A DNA stretch of 64,000 nt from Streptococcus sp. M334 (GCF_000187745.1 NZ_GL732487.1:211285-275284); one strand, 5' to 3'. Counted from the first letter of the stretch, positions 35,980-47,189 are shown. The notes: generated from the sequence alone by a model not told the origin. A program made the numbers and translations.

Positions 35980-36450
35980 TTAATTCTCCCTTTCCAACTC
36001 ATACAAATCTGCGATAATAGCTGCGACACGTTTGATATCTTCCAGCATGCCTCGCATTTCAAAGTCAGCCAAGACAGGGAAACCAAAGCGTTGGCTGTAT
36101 TGCTTAGCTGTCAGGCAGTATTGGTTATTAAAGTTACGATTTCCTGAGCCAACCACGCCAAAACACTTACTAGCATTGTCACCATAGGCGATAAAATCCC
36201 CCACTGGTGTCGTCAAAATCTCTACATCTCCATTATCCACGCCATTCCCACCTTCAAGGTAGGTCGGTAGAAAGGCGACGTAAGGGTGGTCCATTTCATA
36301 GAAATCGTGACCTTCCTTGACCAAATCCTTGATATGAATCTTTTGAACCTCAATTCCCTCGTACTGGGACAAGAGATAGTCTTTCAAGCGCGTCACAAAA
36401 CTCTCAGTATTGCCACTCAAACTAATATAAACTAAAGAAATTGTCTTCAT
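35980..36450 (-). CDS. nrdI: NrdI flavodoxin-like protein
   Basis: 156 aa from ATG 36450 ([18 protein letters not shown]) with SD GGAGGAAAAT. The FMN-binding loop SLSGNTESF and [12 protein letters not shown] fit NrdI-type flavodoxins that activate manganese ribonucleotide reductase. No nrdE/F nearby. Confidence 0.85.
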   Translation of the reverse strand: MKTISLVYISLSGNTESFVTRLKDYLLSQYEGIEVQKIHIKDLVKEGHDFYEMDHPYVAFLPTYLEGGNGVDNGDVEILTTPVGDFIAYGDNASKCFGVVGSGNRNFNNQYCLTAKQYSQRFGFPVLADFEMRGMLEDIKRVAAIIADLYELEREN

Positions 36451-36480
36451 ATTTTCCTCCATGATTTTATTTTTAATCGA

Positions 36481-36519
36481 AAAAGAACTACCAAGATTGT
36501 AACTTGATAGCTCTTTTTT
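36481..36519. terminator. Terminator between nrdI and the upstream membrane gene
   Basis: GAACTACCAAG / CTTGATAGCTC imperfect stem (G-U pairs) with A and T runs on both sides. Confidence 0.7.
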
Positions 36520-36527
36520 GTCAATAC

Positions 36528-37061
36528 TTAAGCAAGTTCTTCTGTTTCCTCTTCTTCAGCCAAGGCTTTCTGTTGACGCCAAATCTTATAGAAGACAAGA
36601 GCTAGGAAGAGAATATTGATGACGATATAGAAAATGCTGACAGCTTTTGAACCAATACTCATTGTCAAACGCATGCTTTCATCTTGAACCAACTGCACAG
36701 CGTCCTGTAAACCAACATAGCCATAAATCGAACCGATAATAGCTAACAAAACATAGCCAACGTAAGTATAGTTTGCATATTGCAAATTCTTACGAATAAG
36801 GAAGACAATCGCTACGACCACTAAAATAGCAGATAGCACAATCAAGGCCATATTAAAAATAGAATGATATGCTTCTGCTACTCTATAGTTGTAATTAAGC
36901 TGGTCTTCTAATTGCTGAGCACTGACCCCTGCAACTTGTTTCTGAGCGGCACGAAGAGCTTCTTTGCTAGGTAAGGGACTCAACATTCCAAACAGAGACA
37001 TAGCTGAAATAAGAGCAGACAAGATTAGCAAGACCCATAGATAAATCGGTTTCTTTTTCAT
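36528..37061 (-). CDS. Hypothetical membrane protein (177 aa)
   Basis: ATG 37061 ([14 protein letters not shown]) with SD AGGAGG; the frame opens earlier. N-terminal membrane helix, an extracytoplasmic stretch of about 50 residues, then three helices and an acidic tail (EEEETEELA). No family recognised; it lies next to the remnant of a two-component system. Confidence 0.75.
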   Translation of the reverse strand: MKKKPIYLWVLLILSALISAMSLFGMLSPLPSKEALRAAQKQVAGVSAQQLEDQLNYNYRVAEAYHSIFNMALIVLSAILVVVAIVFLIRKNLQYANYTYVGYVLLAIIGSIYGYVGLQDAVQLVQDESMRLTMSIGSKAVSIFYIVINILFLALVFYKIWRQQKALAEEEETEELA

Positions 37062-37121
37062 GATAGAACCTCCTGATGTTATTATTGATATTATAGCACC
37101 TTTTGTAAGGGAATACAAGTC

Positions 37122-37316
37122 TTATAGTATAGTTTCTACCTGTTTTCGGTAGGCTTTGGGAGACTTTCCGCACAATTTTCGGAACACTTTATAGAAATAT
37201 CCAACGTTACTGTAGCCAACCGCATAACAAATATCTTCGATGCTGTCACTAGTTGAAAGTAAGAGTTGCTGGGCAGCCTTAATGCGTTGTTTGTTTAGTA
37301 GATATGCGAAGATAGA
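37122..37316 (-). pseudogene. C-terminal remnant of an AraC-type response regulator
   Basis: The minus frame reads LLNKQRIKAAQQLLLSTSDS and SIEDICYAVGYSNVGYFYK, an AraC-type HTH, ending in TAA at 37122. No start, receiver domain or histidine kinase remains. In the pneumococcal chromosome I recall the TCS07 pair at this spot, so this is probably the rr07 3' end left by a deletion. Confidence 0.65.
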
Positions 37317-37414
37317 ATTTGTTTAAGCCTTACAGTAAAACAATCTAACCATCTACTATTAACAAATCTATAAAAAATTTAGTTTGGCAAGCAAACAATA
37401 ACACTTTCTCCCCA

Positions 37415-37443
37415 TTTACAATCCCATCAAACCATGGTACAAT
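37415..37443 (+). promoter_or_regulatory. Promoter of the Trep_Strep membrane gene
   Basis: TTTACA, 17 nt, TACAAT with extended TGG. Confidence 0.7.
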
Positions 37444-37476
37444 GAGAATTGTGAAAAAATTATCAGGAGACAATTC

Positions 37477-38046
37477 ATGAAAAAGTCTATCTTAACTACA
37501 CTTCTTTTTGCAGTTCTTTACTTCCTCTGCATGGGGATTGGTGTCCTTTTGGGCAATCTCTTTGACCAAACTGGAAACATGTTTTATGCGCCTGCCTTTA
37601 CTGCCCTTGTCGGCGGTAGCGTCTATATGATCCTAGTCGCAAAAGTTCCGCGCTTTGGAGCCATTACCACTATCGGCCTTGTCATCGCCCTCTTTTTCTT
37701 GGGGACTAAACACGGTGCTGGTGCCTTCCTTCCTGGAATTATCTGTGGTCTGCTAGCAGATGCCGTAGCTAGCCTCGGAAAATACAAGAACCAAACAAAG
37801 AATTTCCTTTCTTTCGTTATTTTCGCTTTTAGCACATCTGGACCAATTCTACTCATGTGGATTGCTCCCAAAACCTATATGGCTACTCTTCTGGCAAGAG
37901 GAAAATCGCAAGAATATATCGACCGTATCATGGTCGCACCAAACCCTGGAACCGTCCTTCTATTTATCGCAAGTATTGTCATCGGAGCCCTAGTGGGTGC
38001 TTTGATTGGACAAGCCTTGAGTAAAAAATTGGCACAAAAAATCTGA
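37477..38046 (+). CDS. MptD/Trep_Strep family putative ECF S component
   Basis: 189 aa, five to six membrane helices. GAGAFLPGIICGLLADAVASLGKY is typical of the Trep_Strep family of putative energy-coupling-factor substrate-binding subunits. Substrate unknown. SD CAGGAGAC. No A or T component nearby. Confidence 0.8.
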   Translation: MKKSILTTLLFAVLYFLCMGIGVLLGNLFDQTGNMFYAPAFTALVGGSVYMILVAKVPRFGAITTIGLVIALFFLGTKHGAGAFLPGIICGLLADAVASLGKYKNQTKNFLSFVIFAFSTSGPILLMWIAPKTYMATLLARGKSQEYIDRIMVAPNPGTVLLFIASIVIGALVGALIGQALSKKLAQKI

Positions 38047-38051
38047 TTACT

Positions 38052-38077
38052 AAAAAAGAGCCACACGGCTCTTTTTT
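38052..38077. terminator. Bidirectional terminator
   Basis: AAAAAGAGCC-ACAC-GGCTCTTTTT. Confidence 0.85.
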
Positions 38078-38079
38078 AT

Positions 38080-38463
38080 TTATGACTCAATTTTTTAGTC
38101 AAGAAATCTCCCAAGAATTGGATTGCAAAGATAATCAAAATGATAATGATGGTTGCCAAGATAGTCACATCGTGATTATAGCGGTTAATACTCAATGAAA
38201 ATCAAAGAGCAAACTAGGAAGCTAGCCGCAGGTTGCTCAAAACACTGTTTTGAGGTTGGAGATAAAACTGACGAAGTCAGTTACATATACCTACGGCAAG
38301 GCAACGCTGACGTGGTTTGAAGAGATTTTCGAAGAGTATAAATCCATAAGCGATGGCCACGTTACCAATACCACCAGCTCCAACCGCACCAGCCATAGCT
38401 GTTTCCCCAACAAGGGAAATCAAGGTCACAGTCGTCACACGGATCAAATCTGGCAGACCTTCT
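38080..38463 (-). pseudogene. metI: Duplicated 3' end of metI, split by a RUP
   Basis: 38080-38187 and 38339-38463 together match the last ~240 bp of intact metI (40913-41153) with only a handful of mismatches. The two parts are separated by a 150-bp RUP. There is no start and no functional frame. Confidence 0.85.
38189..38338 (-). mobile_element. RUP-type repeat, copy 2 (long form, 150 bp)
   Basis: Reverse orientation, from TACTCAATGAAAATC to GATTTTCGAAGAGTA, with an extra internal block containing CAAAACACTGTTTTGAGG. The intact metI sequence GGTTAAATCC shows the pre-insertion site; TA flanks both ends. Confidence 0.75.
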
Positions 38464-38484
38464 AGTAATCCTGAGCTTTCTAGG

Positions 38485-39729
38485 CTAAACTTTTTTACCT
38501 GAAAAACTTCTTTTTTCTAGTGATAAAATCAACCCTATCACACTCCCTGCTAAAAAGACCCACCAACAAAGCCTGATATCTTGTAAAGCTAAGAAGGAAA
38601 ATATAGACATCCCCAAGGGTAATGTTAGGGAAAAAATCATACTCAAAAGATTATTACTTCGAGCTAATACATCCGCGCTCAAATTAGACAATAACAGAGT
38701 ATCTAATTTAGGCATTGATTTCGACATCAAATACATGACAAAGGCTAAGCAGGCAACACCTACTAGAGGAGAAAAATCTAAAATATTAGCAGTAGCAAGC
38801 AAGACAAACAGACTTGCATTGAGCGATAGCAAACTTGAAAACGACAATTTCCCAAAATAATCATGGGGAGTTAGGCTACCAAGAATAGCTCCTCCCAAGC
38901 TGACACATTCAATTAAAAATAGAGCTTGAGCATAGCTGAGATGATAGATAGTATGGTCTAATAAGTAAAAGTGATAAATACCTCCAACAGCTCCTCCCAA
39001 AGTATTCATCACTAAAATGACAAGAATCATTTTAAACAAGGATTTACTTTCTTTCTGCCTAAAGATATCATCCATGTCCGCATAGATTGCCTTAACTTGT
39101 TGAAATAAACTAATCGACTCATTCTCTACCATTACAGACAAATACGTCAATTCTCTTCTATTTTTGAACAAAATAAGAGAAGATAGTAAAAAGAAGCCAG
39201 CATTCACAATTGCAACAAAAGAAAAATTTTGGTGGCTTGTTGTGAGTAACCACACTCCTAAGGCTTGACCTCCTAGATTTGATAAATAGGAAACAAACTG
39301 AGTAAAGGAATAAGCTTCATAGAGCTTATCTTCCGAAATATTATGCTGGATAATCGGCATACGAAGGCCTGCTGTATAATCTGATAAAATATCCGAACAG
39401 ATATTAACCATACAGATAAGAGCAAATGTTACGAAGTTCTGGTCTTGAATCACACTAGCAACCAAAAGAAATAGTAGACTTTGCACACAACCAACCCAGA
39501 TAATTGTTCCTGCTTTATTTCGAGTATGATCAGCCTTAATCCCAACATAAAAAGTAAATAGGAAAGGTAAAATCGTAATTATATTCGCCATAAATACAGC
39601 TATATTTTTAAAGGGTAGACTCGCAGCGTAAACGATAAATACCAGATTATAAATATAAGCTCCACTTGAGCTCAAAAACCTTGATAAGGTCAGTATTCTA
39701 AATAAATGATGTCTTAAGAATAGTTTCAT
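38485..39729 (-). CDS. MFS transporter, macrolide-efflux-like
   Basis: 414 aa, twelve helices. FYVGIKADHTRNK after TM2 is the MFS signature. Resembles putative macrolide efflux proteins of streptococci. Follows an rgg gene on the same strand but a strong terminator lies between, so it should have its own promoter. Substrate unknown. Confidence 0.8.
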   Translation of the reverse strand: MKLFLRHHLFRILTLSRFLSSSGAYIYNLVFIVYAASLPFKNIAVFMANIITILPFLFTFYVGIKADHTRNKAGTIIWVGCVQSLLFLLVASVIQDQNFVTFALICMVNICSDILSDYTAGLRMPIIQHNISEDKLYEAYSFTQFVSYLSNLGGQALGVWLLTTSHQNFSFVAIVNAGFFLLSSLILFKNRRELTYLSVMVENESISLFQQVKAIYADMDDIFRQKESKSLFKMILVILVMNTLGGAVGGIYHFYLLDHTIYHLSYAQALFLIECVSLGGAILGSLTPHDYFGKLSFSSLLSLNASLFVLLATANILDFSPLVGVACLAFVMYLMSKSMPKLDTLLLSNLSADVLARSNNLLSMIFSLTLPLGMSIFSFLALQDIRLCWWVFLAGSVIGLILSLEKRSFSGKKV

Positions 39730-39780
39730 AACAGGCCTTTCTCACATTTCAAAGAGTATTCTATTGAATCCAGTCTAACA

Positions 39781-39806
39781 AAAAAAGCGGGGCTCCCCAC
39801 TTTTTT
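39781..39806. terminator. Terminator between rgg and the MFS gene
   Basis: AAAGCGGGG-CT-CCCCACTTTT stem with A and T runs on both sides. Confidence 0.8.
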
Positions 39807-39913
39807 GTAATATATTTTTTCTGAAAATAGAAACTCTAGCGCCTAGAAACTACTAATTATCAATCCATCTACAAGGCTATTTATTTTTCATCAGTCGATG
39901 TAACGAGAATATA

Positions 39914-40783
39914 TTACAAATCTTTATTTGAAAGCTGATTTGCAAAATAGTTTTCATAGTATCTTGCACCACCTACATACTCTAAATCTTGTAAGATTGT
40001 AATGCCTCTCTGGATTTTTTCAAGACCCTTATTTTCTACATTAAAAATAGTATCATAATACCCTTTAGCAATCATATAAATGATTTTAAGATAAGCTTCA
40101 GATTCTGGTAAATCGCGGTTTTCAATCTGAAAGGTAAAATAGTCTGCTTTTAATTTATCCTTTTCCTCTATCGCTTTAAAGAGTCCATTAATCAAAATGG
40201 TATCAATACCGACTTTGTTACTAGGTAAAGAGCCTAATAAATCCGTCTTTTGTAACATCTCCCTAGAATATTTAAAATAGAGGGGCAGAGGGAACAAAGT
40301 AGAAATCGTTGAAAATAGTTCCAATTCATAATTTCCCCAGATATCAATAGTAAAAAAATAGTCATAGAGAAAAGTCAGTTCTTCATCCGTTGCTCGTATT
40401 TCTGAATCAAAAAACACAAGAAGGCTTTTGATACGAATCATTTGTAAAAGATAGCTTGTTTTAGCACTTGATCTGTACTTTTTAGTCGTCTCTTCATACA
40501 AGGATTGGAGAGAATCAATCCCTTCTCTGTCATATAGTTCCCAGAGATTTTCTTGAAAAGCCAAAACCTGTTTCTGAGAAAAACCACGTACCAAGTACAT
40601 AAATTCGTTCAAATCAGAGTGGATGTTATCTAAGGCAGTAATCAATTTCATAGATGATAAGTCTGCTTCTCCACGCTCAAATTTGCTCAGCATGGAATAA
40701 GTAAACTCTCCTCCCGTCGCCTCCTGGAGAGATACATTTCGACTCTTTCTCAATTCTTTAAAAACTTCTCCCAGATTTTGCAT
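39914..40783 (-). CDS. Rgg/GadR/MutR family regulator (first copy)
   Basis: 289 aa from ATG 40783 (MQNLGEVFKELRKSRNVSL) with SD GGGGAG. N-terminal HTH (residues about 8-60), then TPR-like repeats that bind peptides in Rgg proteins. No shp-like ORF seen beside it. It and the MFS gene form a module flanked by metI 3' ends. Confidence 0.88.
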   Translation of the reverse strand: MQNLGEVFKELRKSRNVSLQEATGGEFTYSMLSKFERGEADLSSMKLITALDNIHSDLNEFMYLVRGFSQKQVLAFQENLWELYDREGIDSLQSLYEETTKKYRSSAKTSYLLQMIRIKSLLVFFDSEIRATDEELTFLYDYFFTIDIWGNYELELFSTISTLFPLPLYFKYSREMLQKTDLLGSLPSNKVGIDTILINGLFKAIEEKDKLKADYFTFQIENRDLPESEAYLKIIYMIAKGYYDTIFNVENKGLEKIQRGITILQDLEYVGGARYYENYFANQLSNKDL

Positions 40784-40912
40784 ATTGACTCCCCACAATT
40801 CTTAACTCTCTAACTCATAGAAGCGACGATTGATAGCAACCAGTACAGAGAATTTTAAGTCTTGACTATAACGACAACTCTTATGAATGATGTACAGATG
40901 TCCTAGCTATTT

Positions 40913-41605
40913 TTATTTATGACTCAATTTCTTGGTCAAGAAATCTCCCAAGAATTGGATTGCAAAGATAATCAAAATGATAATGATGGTTGCCAAGATG
41001 GTTACATCGTGATTGTAACGGTTAAATCCATAAGCGATGGCTACGTTACCAATACCGCCAGCTCCAACCGCACCAGCCATAGCTGTTTCTCCAACAAGAG
41101 AAATCAAGGTCACAGTCGTCACACGGATCAAATCTGGCAGACCTTCTGATAGGTAGACACCCACGATATCCCAGAATGTCGCTCCGCTCGCTTGAGCCGC
41201 CTCAATGACACCACCATCCAGTTCAGCCAATACCACCTGTACTTGACGGGCAAAGAAGGCAAAGACTGCAAAAGATAGCGGTACGATAGCCGCATTTGGA
41301 CCAATGCTTGTTCCTACGATTAGATGAGAGAAGGGTGACAAGACTGCCAAGAGAATGATAAATGGTACCGCACGGAAAATAGAGGTAATCTTATCTAAAA
41401 TCCAGAAAACGACCTTATTTTCCAAGACACCACCTGGCGCTGTCAAAACAAGGAAAAGACCTGCCACTAGCCCCAAGAACCCTCCGATGATGAAAGAAAG
41501 AACTGTCATATAAAGGGTTAGATAGATGGCTGTTCCCCAGCCTGCCTGACCAGCCCAACCCATTTTATAGACATTTGGCAAATAGGTTTGAATCAATGAT
41601 TCCAT
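40913..41605 (-). CDS. metI: MetI, methionine ABC transporter permease
   Basis: 230 aa, five to six helices, with EAAQASGATFWDIVGVYLSEGLP as the ABC-permease EAA loop. Works with MetN and MetQ to import methionine. Its last 240 bp are duplicated at 38080-38463. Confidence 0.93.
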   Translation of the reverse strand: MESLIQTYLPNVYKMGWAGQAGWGTAIYLTLYMTVLSFIIGGFLGLVAGLFLVLTAPGGVLENKVVFWILDKITSIFRAVPFIILLAVLSPFSHLIVGTSIGPNAAIVPLSFAVFAFFARQVQVVLAELDGGVIEAAQASGATFWDIVGVYLSEGLPDLIRVTTVTLISLVGETAMAGAVGAGGIGNVAIAYGFNRYNHDVTILATIIIILIIFAIQFLGDFLTKKLSHK

Positions 41606-41606
41606 C

Positions 41607-42668
41607 TTACTGTCCTCCCTTCAATACTTTTAGTTGTACGCCTGCTTGACGAATGGCTTCTTGGGCACCTGCCAACGCTGCTTTTTCACCTGACAAGACC
41701 ACAACTAATTCTCCAACAGGAGTACCATCGAGAATTTCGATATTTCCATAGAGGATATTAGCCGTTACTTGGTAATGCTTGTACAATTCATTCAAAAGTG
41801 GCTCGTCTGTTGAAGCACCCGCATACTTGAGTTGCACCAAGAGACTGTTTTCAGACAAATGTTCCACGATTTCCTGCTTCTCAATCTTAACCATGGCTTC
41901 ATCAATGCCAGTGGCTGTTGAGATAAAGTCCTGGGTCAAAGGTTGTTTAGGGTCTGAGAAGATTTCAAGAACACTGCCCTCTTCAATCAAATGCCCATCC
42001 TGCATAACTGCCACACGGTTGGCAATGTCTTTGACAATCTGCATTTCATGCGTAATCAAGACAACCGTCAAGCCTAATTTTTGGTTCAAATCTTGCAACA
42101 AGGCCAAAATCTGCTTGGTTGTCTTAGGGTCAAGGGCAGAAGTTGACTCGTCTGAAATCAAGATTTTTGGATCATTGGCCAAGGCACGCGCAATGGCTAC
42201 ACGCTGTTTTTGCCCTCCAGATAGTTGTGAAGGGTAGTTTTCAGCACGGTCTGCCAAGCCAACCAAGTCCAACAACTTGGCTACTTTAGCCTTCTTTTCT
42301 TCCTTGCTGAGTCCAGAGTGTTTAAGGGCAAAGGCTACATTCTCCTCTGCTGTCTTTTGGCTCATCAGGTTAAAATGCTGGAAAATCATTCCAATATCTT
42401 GACGTTTACGACGCAACTGCTCGGCCGTCAAGGTCACCTTGCCATCAAAAATCACATCGTCGTCAATGGTAATTTTCCCTGCAGATGGTTTTTGCAAGAG
42501 GTTAATCACCCGTACAAGGGTTGATTTCCCTGCTCCAGAATATCCAACGATTCCGTAGATAGCCCCTTCTTGGATGTGAATGGTCACATCCTTGACCGCT
42601 GTGATGGTTCTCTTCTTTTGGTGAAAAGTCACATCGATCTGATCTAACTTGATAATATCTCTACTCAT
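41607..42668 (-). CDS. metN: MetN, methionine ABC transporter ATPase
   Basis: 353 aa. Walker [10 protein letters not shown], signature LSGGQKQR, Walker B ILISDEST, and a C-terminal NIL/ACT-like domain (from about 265) that senses methionine. Overlaps the M20 gene stop; one nucleotide from metI. Confidence 0.95.
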   Translation of the reverse strand: MSRDIIKLDQIDVTFHQKKRTITAVKDVTIHIQEGAIYGIVGYSGAGKSTLVRVINLLQKPSAGKITIDDDVIFDGKVTLTAEQLRRKRQDIGMIFQHFNLMSQKTAEENVAFALKHSGLSKEEKKAKVAKLLDLVGLADRAENYPSQLSGGQKQRVAIARALANDPKILISDESTSALDPKTTKQILALLQDLNQKLGLTVVLITHEMQIVKDIANRVAVMQDGHLIEEGSVLEIFSDPKQPLTQDFISTATGIDEAMVKIEKQEIVEHLSENSLLVQLKYAGASTDEPLLNELYKHYQVTANILYGNIEILDGTPVGELVVVLSGEKAALAGAQEAIRQAGVQLKVLKGGQ

Positions 42669-44034
42669 AGCTTCTAATCAGCTCCTCTACTAATTCAATA
42701 TGGGTGTAATAATCGGCGATTCGCACATTTTCATCCCCACCGTGGTCTCGACTATTAGCATTTCCTAGACCGAAGGCCACCATTGGTACCTCTAGGGCAT
42801 CAAAGACCGTATGCATAGGCCCTGTCCCCGCTGTTGTCGGCAAGACTGAAACGCCCTGTGGATAGAATTTCTTGGCCAACTCGATTACATTGAGAATGGC
42901 TGGTGCGCTCATATCGCTTCGATAGCTCATCTCTCCCAAGGTATAGTATAATTCTACCTTATCAAAGCCATTTTTGTCTAGCTGTTTCCGAATTTTTTCC
43001 AGAACATCATGCGGTTCTAGACCAGGAACCAAACGAACCTCTAGCTTAGCACTGGCTTCTGCTGGTAAAATCGTTTTAACCCCTTGTCCTTGGTAACCTG
43101 ACTGAATCCCTTCGATATTAAGGGCTGGCTCGAAAAAGAAACGTTTCAGAAAGGCTGCGCGGTCCTCTTGTAAAAGGGGTAATTCCAAACCATAAATCTG
43201 GCTGATTTCCCCTGGATTTCGTTGGGCATAGGTACCCACCAAGGCCAATTCACGTTCATTTGGCTCTTGAACTTCTTCGTACAAACCTTCAACCAAGATA
43301 CGGCCATCTGCTGCACGAAGAGACTGTATGGCTTGAAGGAGATACCAGGGAGCTGATTCCACAACCCCACCATAACTAGAATGGATATCCACATCAGCGC
43401 TTTTCACCTTGGCATCAAAGGTCACAATCCCCTTATTTCCACCAGAAATTTCCAGCTGTTCCAAGGCATTTTTGGTTCCTTGTTCCCAGACCAACAAATC
43501 TGCACCACGGAGTTTATCCGCATGCTTTTCTAGATACTTATCTAGGTCTGTCGAAGCGGATTCCTCCGCTCCCTCCATGATAAAACTGATATTGACAGGC
43601 AGGTCATCATGGTGCTGCATGTATTTTCTCAAAGCACTCAAACGAGCCGTGATATGACCCTTGTCGTCATCAACCCCACGCCCATACATAAAGCCATTGC
43701 GGACCGAAAGCGTAAAGGGATCCTCTGTCCACACCTGATCCCCATCCGCTGGCACAGTGTCATAGTGGTTATAGAAAATCAGGGTCTTGGCATCTGGACG
43801 CGAACTCTTGAAATGTGCCATGACAAAGGGCGCCGTATAAGTCTCATCAATCTCCACTTCAGCCCCAACACGCTTGAAAATCTCACCCAGATAGTTGGCA
43901 ACTTCCTTAAGTCCAACCTGTTGGGCAAAGACCGACTTCTTAGAAATCAAGGTACGCAAAACCTCAAAATAATGCTGGGCTACATGATCCTTTTCAAATT
44001 TTTCAATCTGTTCTTGTTCGCTAGGAAAAACCAT
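42661..44034 (-). CDS. M20 family metallopeptidase (dipeptidase-like)
   Basis: 457 aa. Metal sites [27 protein letters not shown] and the catalytic MEGAEESAS; a lid domain follows near 185-300. It lies between metQ and metN, an arrangement kept in streptococci, so probably processes methionine-containing peptides. Confidence 0.9.
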   Translation of the reverse strand: MVFPSEQEQIEKFEKDHVAQHYFEVLRTLISKKSVFAQQVGLKEVANYLGEIFKRVGAEVEIDETYTAPFVMAHFKSSRPDAKTLIFYNHYDTVPADGDQVWTEDPFTLSVRNGFMYGRGVDDDKGHITARLSALRKYMQHHDDLPVNISFIMEGAEESASTDLDKYLEKHADKLRGADLLVWEQGTKNALEQLEISGGNKGIVTFDAKVKSADVDIHSSYGGVVESAPWYLLQAIQSLRAADGRILVEGLYEEVQEPNERELALVGTYAQRNPGEISQIYGLELPLLQEDRAAFLKRFFFEPALNIEGIQSGYQGQGVKTILPAEASAKLEVRLVPGLEPHDVLEKIRKQLDKNGFDKVELYYTLGEMSYRSDMSAPAILNVIELAKKFYPQGVSVLPTTAGTGPMHTVFDALEVPMVAFGLGNANSRDHGGDENVRIADYYTHIELVEELIRSYE

Positions 44035-44133
44035 ATTCTCTCTACCTTTCTATGAACCTATAGTCTTCTTTACAATCCATGCTCTATACAAAAGCAAGAG
44101 GTGGAATTTTCTCTCCCACCTCCCTGTTTCTTA

Positions 44134-44988
44134 TTACCAAACTGGTTGATCCAAACCGTCTGATGTTTCTTCGATAACTTTTTTCACGTCATCTGTGTGG
44201 TAAGCTGCGATCACTTTCTTGATAGCATCAGCTTTTGGTGATGTTTCCCAATCTTTTTTCGCAACGATGATGTTGTACCATTGTTTTGAATTTTCATCAG
44301 CTTGTTCTTTGAAAAGTGCTTTCTTGTAGTCCAATTTTGCTTCTGTAACGAAGGTATTGTTTACAACGGCAGCGTCAACTGATGACAATGAACGAGCTGT
44401 TTGGCTAGCATCCAATTCAGTGATTTTCAAGTTCTTTGGATTTTCTTTGATGTTAGCAACTGTTGCAAGAGCAGTTCCAGAAACATCCAATTTAATCAAG
44501 CCAGCTGATTGAAGCAAGTAAAGTGCACGACTTTCGTTTGTAGCGTCGTTTGGTACAGCGATTTCTCCGTTTGCTGGGATGTCTTCTACTTTAGTGTACT
44601 TGTTGTCACTTCCATTCAAACCTGAGTAAAGACGGATTGGAGAGATGTAAGTATCTGCAATCGCTACAAGGTCTTTTCCGTTTTCTTTGTTCCAGTTGTT
44701 CAAGAAGTTATAGTGTTGGAAAGCGTTCAAATCTACTTCGCCATCAGCAGTTGCCTTGTTTGGTTGTGAGTAGTCTGTGAACTCTGTAAATTCCAAGGTA
44801 ATACCATCTTTTTTAACCAATTCTTGGATTTTGTCCCAACGTTTTTCTTCAGAACCGCTACGGTTAACAGTTGCGATTTTGATAGTTGTTGCATTGTCTG
44901 CTTTCTTTTCTGAGTTTCCGCAAGCTGCAAGAGCCAAACCTGCGACTGTAGCAAGAGCTGCTACACCAAGCCATTTTTTGATTTTCAT
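44134..44988 (-). CDS. metQ: MetQ, methionine-binding lipoprotein
   Basis: 284 aa. Signal MKIKKWLGVAALATVAGLAL and lipobox LAACG. NLPA-family body with FNAFQHYNFL-type ligand residues (DLNAFQHYNFLNNW). First gene of the metQ-M20-metN-metI operon, with a MET-box upstream. SD AAGGAGAAAG. Confidence 0.94.
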   Translation of the reverse strand: MKIKKWLGVAALATVAGLALAACGNSEKKADNATTIKIATVNRSGSEEKRWDKIQELVKKDGITLEFTEFTDYSQPNKATADGEVDLNAFQHYNFLNNWNKENGKDLVAIADTYISPIRLYSGLNGSDNKYTKVEDIPANGEIAVPNDATNESRALYLLQSAGLIKLDVSGTALATVANIKENPKNLKITELDASQTARSLSSVDAAVVNNTFVTEAKLDYKKALFKEQADENSKQWYNIIVAKKDWETSPKADAIKKVIAAYHTDDVKKVIEETSDGLDQPVW

Positions 44989-45019
44989 GATTCTTTCTCC
45001 TTAAAAATAATACCGTACT

Positions 45020-45087
45020 AGTATCTCACAATTTATTTGATTTCACAAATTGTTATTAGATAGTCAGATATATAGTTTAAAACTATA
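45020..45087 (-). promoter_or_regulatory. metQ promoter and MET-box
   Basis: Promoter TTGTGA (45043-45048), 17 nt, GATACT (45020-45025). The perfect palindrome TATAGTTTAAAACTATA at 45071-45087 matches the streptococcal MtaR/MetR MET-box (TATAGTTTNAAACTATA) and sits at about -60, an activator position. Confidence 0.85.
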
Positions 45088-45092
45088 TCCTT

Positions 45093-45135
45093 AAAAACTG
45101 AGAAATCATCCACCTTATTCAGAATGGATGATTTC
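45093..45135 (-). terminator. Terminator of the amino-acid binding protein gene
   Basis: 11-bp perfect arms GAAATCATCCA / TGGATGATTTC followed by T5 on the minus strand. Confidence 0.88.
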
Positions 45136-45141
45136 AAAAAA

Positions 45142-46005
<864 letters not shown>

Positions 46006-46078
46006 TTAACAGAAAAAGACCATTTGCGCCATTATATGATATCTATATCTGTGATAGGTTTTCTTTATGGCTGATTTA

Positions 46079-46180
46079 TACTCAATGAAAATCAAAGAGC
46101 AAACTAGAAAGCTAGCCGCAGGCTGTACTTGAGTACGGTAAGGCGACGCTGACGTGGTTTGAAGAGATTTTCGAAGAGTA
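46079..46180 (-). mobile_element. RUP-type repeat, copy 3
   Basis: Reverse orientation, TACTCAATGAAAATC to GATTTTCGAAGAGTA. Abuts the azlD stop codon exactly. Confidence 0.75.
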
Positions 46181-46504
46181 TTAAAAGACCAAACGCAAGA
46201 GTGCAATTAAGACCACTCCAAAGAGAACTGTTCCGACTAGATTGCGATAACGAAAGGCTACCCAAGCTGTTGGAAAGACTGCTAAGAAATCCAGCCATTT
46301 GATTTGAGGAAGGCTCCCAACCTTACCTGTCACTACACTTGAAAGAATCAAGGCAAAGATAATAGAAACGGGCAAGAATTTCAAAAAACGCTCAACGATA
46401 GCAGGCAAGCCCTTATACTTGACCAAGATGAAGGGAATGATACGGGGAATCCAGGTCACCAAGCCAGAGAAAATAACTGCTAACAAAAGATACTTACTGA
46501 CCAT
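46181..46504 (-). CDS. azlD: AzlD family branched-chain amino-acid exporter subunit
   Basis: 107 aa, four helices (TWIPRIIPFILVKYKGLP). Partner of AzlC. The stop TAA is at 46181, with a RUP immediately following. Overlaps azlC by 11 nt. Confidence 0.9.
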   Translation of the reverse strand: MVSKYLLLAVIFSGLVTWIPRIIPFILVKYKGLPAIVERFLKFLPVSIIFALILSSVVTGKVGSLPQIKWLDFLAVFPTAWVAFRYRNLVGTVLFGVVLIALLRLVF

Positions 46505-47189
46505 CTAACACCACCCCCATGCTACAACCAAGTAGCGTCGCAAACAGAACAGCTAGAGACTGAGACACCACTGTCAAGAGTAAAAAGAAGGATACCGCAA
46601 CAACTGCTAGGATAATGAGCAGATTGCGGACTGGAATCCGTCTTTGCATAATCTGGAATTGCGAAGCAAAAATTCCGATAAACATCCCAACCAAAGCAAA
46701 GTCTAGCCCAAAGATTTCTGGATTTGGTAGCAGACCACCTAGAGCCGTTCCAACCACTGTTCCCACAAACCAAGCCACATAGCTGTTGAGATTGTTTCCG
46801 TGCATCCACATCGGATTGACCTTGTCTGTATGGGCCAATTCGCCCATCAAAACGCCGTAGGTCTCATCTGTCAAGAGACTAGACATACCAATATTTTGCC
46901 AGAGACTGGTATGACGGAAATAGGTCGATGCGTGTAAGCTCAGCAAAAAGAGACGCAAATTAATCAAAAAGACCGTCATAGCAATAGCTGCCACGGGCGC
47001 CTGAACCGCAATCAAGGCCAACATGGCAAACTGGGCGCTCCCAGCATAAACAAAGAGGCTCATCAAGCCCATCTCAACAGGTGTCACATAGGGCGCACCG
47101 ATAATCCCACAGGCCAGGCCGATACTGACATAACCAAGGGCTGTTGGCATGGCTGCCTGCGCCCCCTCCCAAAATCCTTTTTCTTTCAT
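46494..47189 (-). CDS. azlC: AzlC family branched-chain amino-acid exporter subunit
   Basis: 231 aa from ATG 47189 (MKEKGFWEGAQAAMPTALGY); the earlier ATG at 47201 lies in the SD (GAGGAG). Several helices with GYVSIGLACGIIG and LTDETYG. Exports branched-chain amino acids with AzlD. Confidence 0.9.
   Translation of the reverse strand: MKEKGFWEGAQAAMPTALGYVSIGLACGIIGAPYVTPVEMGLMSLFVYAGSAQFAMLALIAVQAPVAAIAMTVFLINLRLFLLSLHASTYFRHTSLWQNIGMSSLLTDETYGVLMGELAHTDKVNPMWMHGNNLNSYVAWFVGTVVGTALGGLLPNPEIFGLDFALVGMFIGIFASQFQIMQRRIPVRNLLIILAVVAVSFFLLLTVVSQSLAVLFATLLGCSMGVVLDGQ

Noticed and set aside
40784..40912. shp-like peptide for the first rgg
   Set aside because: No short hydrophobic ORF with SD on either strand next to that rgg.
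44989..45141. SAM or T-box riboswitch before metQ
   Set aside because: Conserved riboswitch blocks are absent; the MET-box palindrome explains control.
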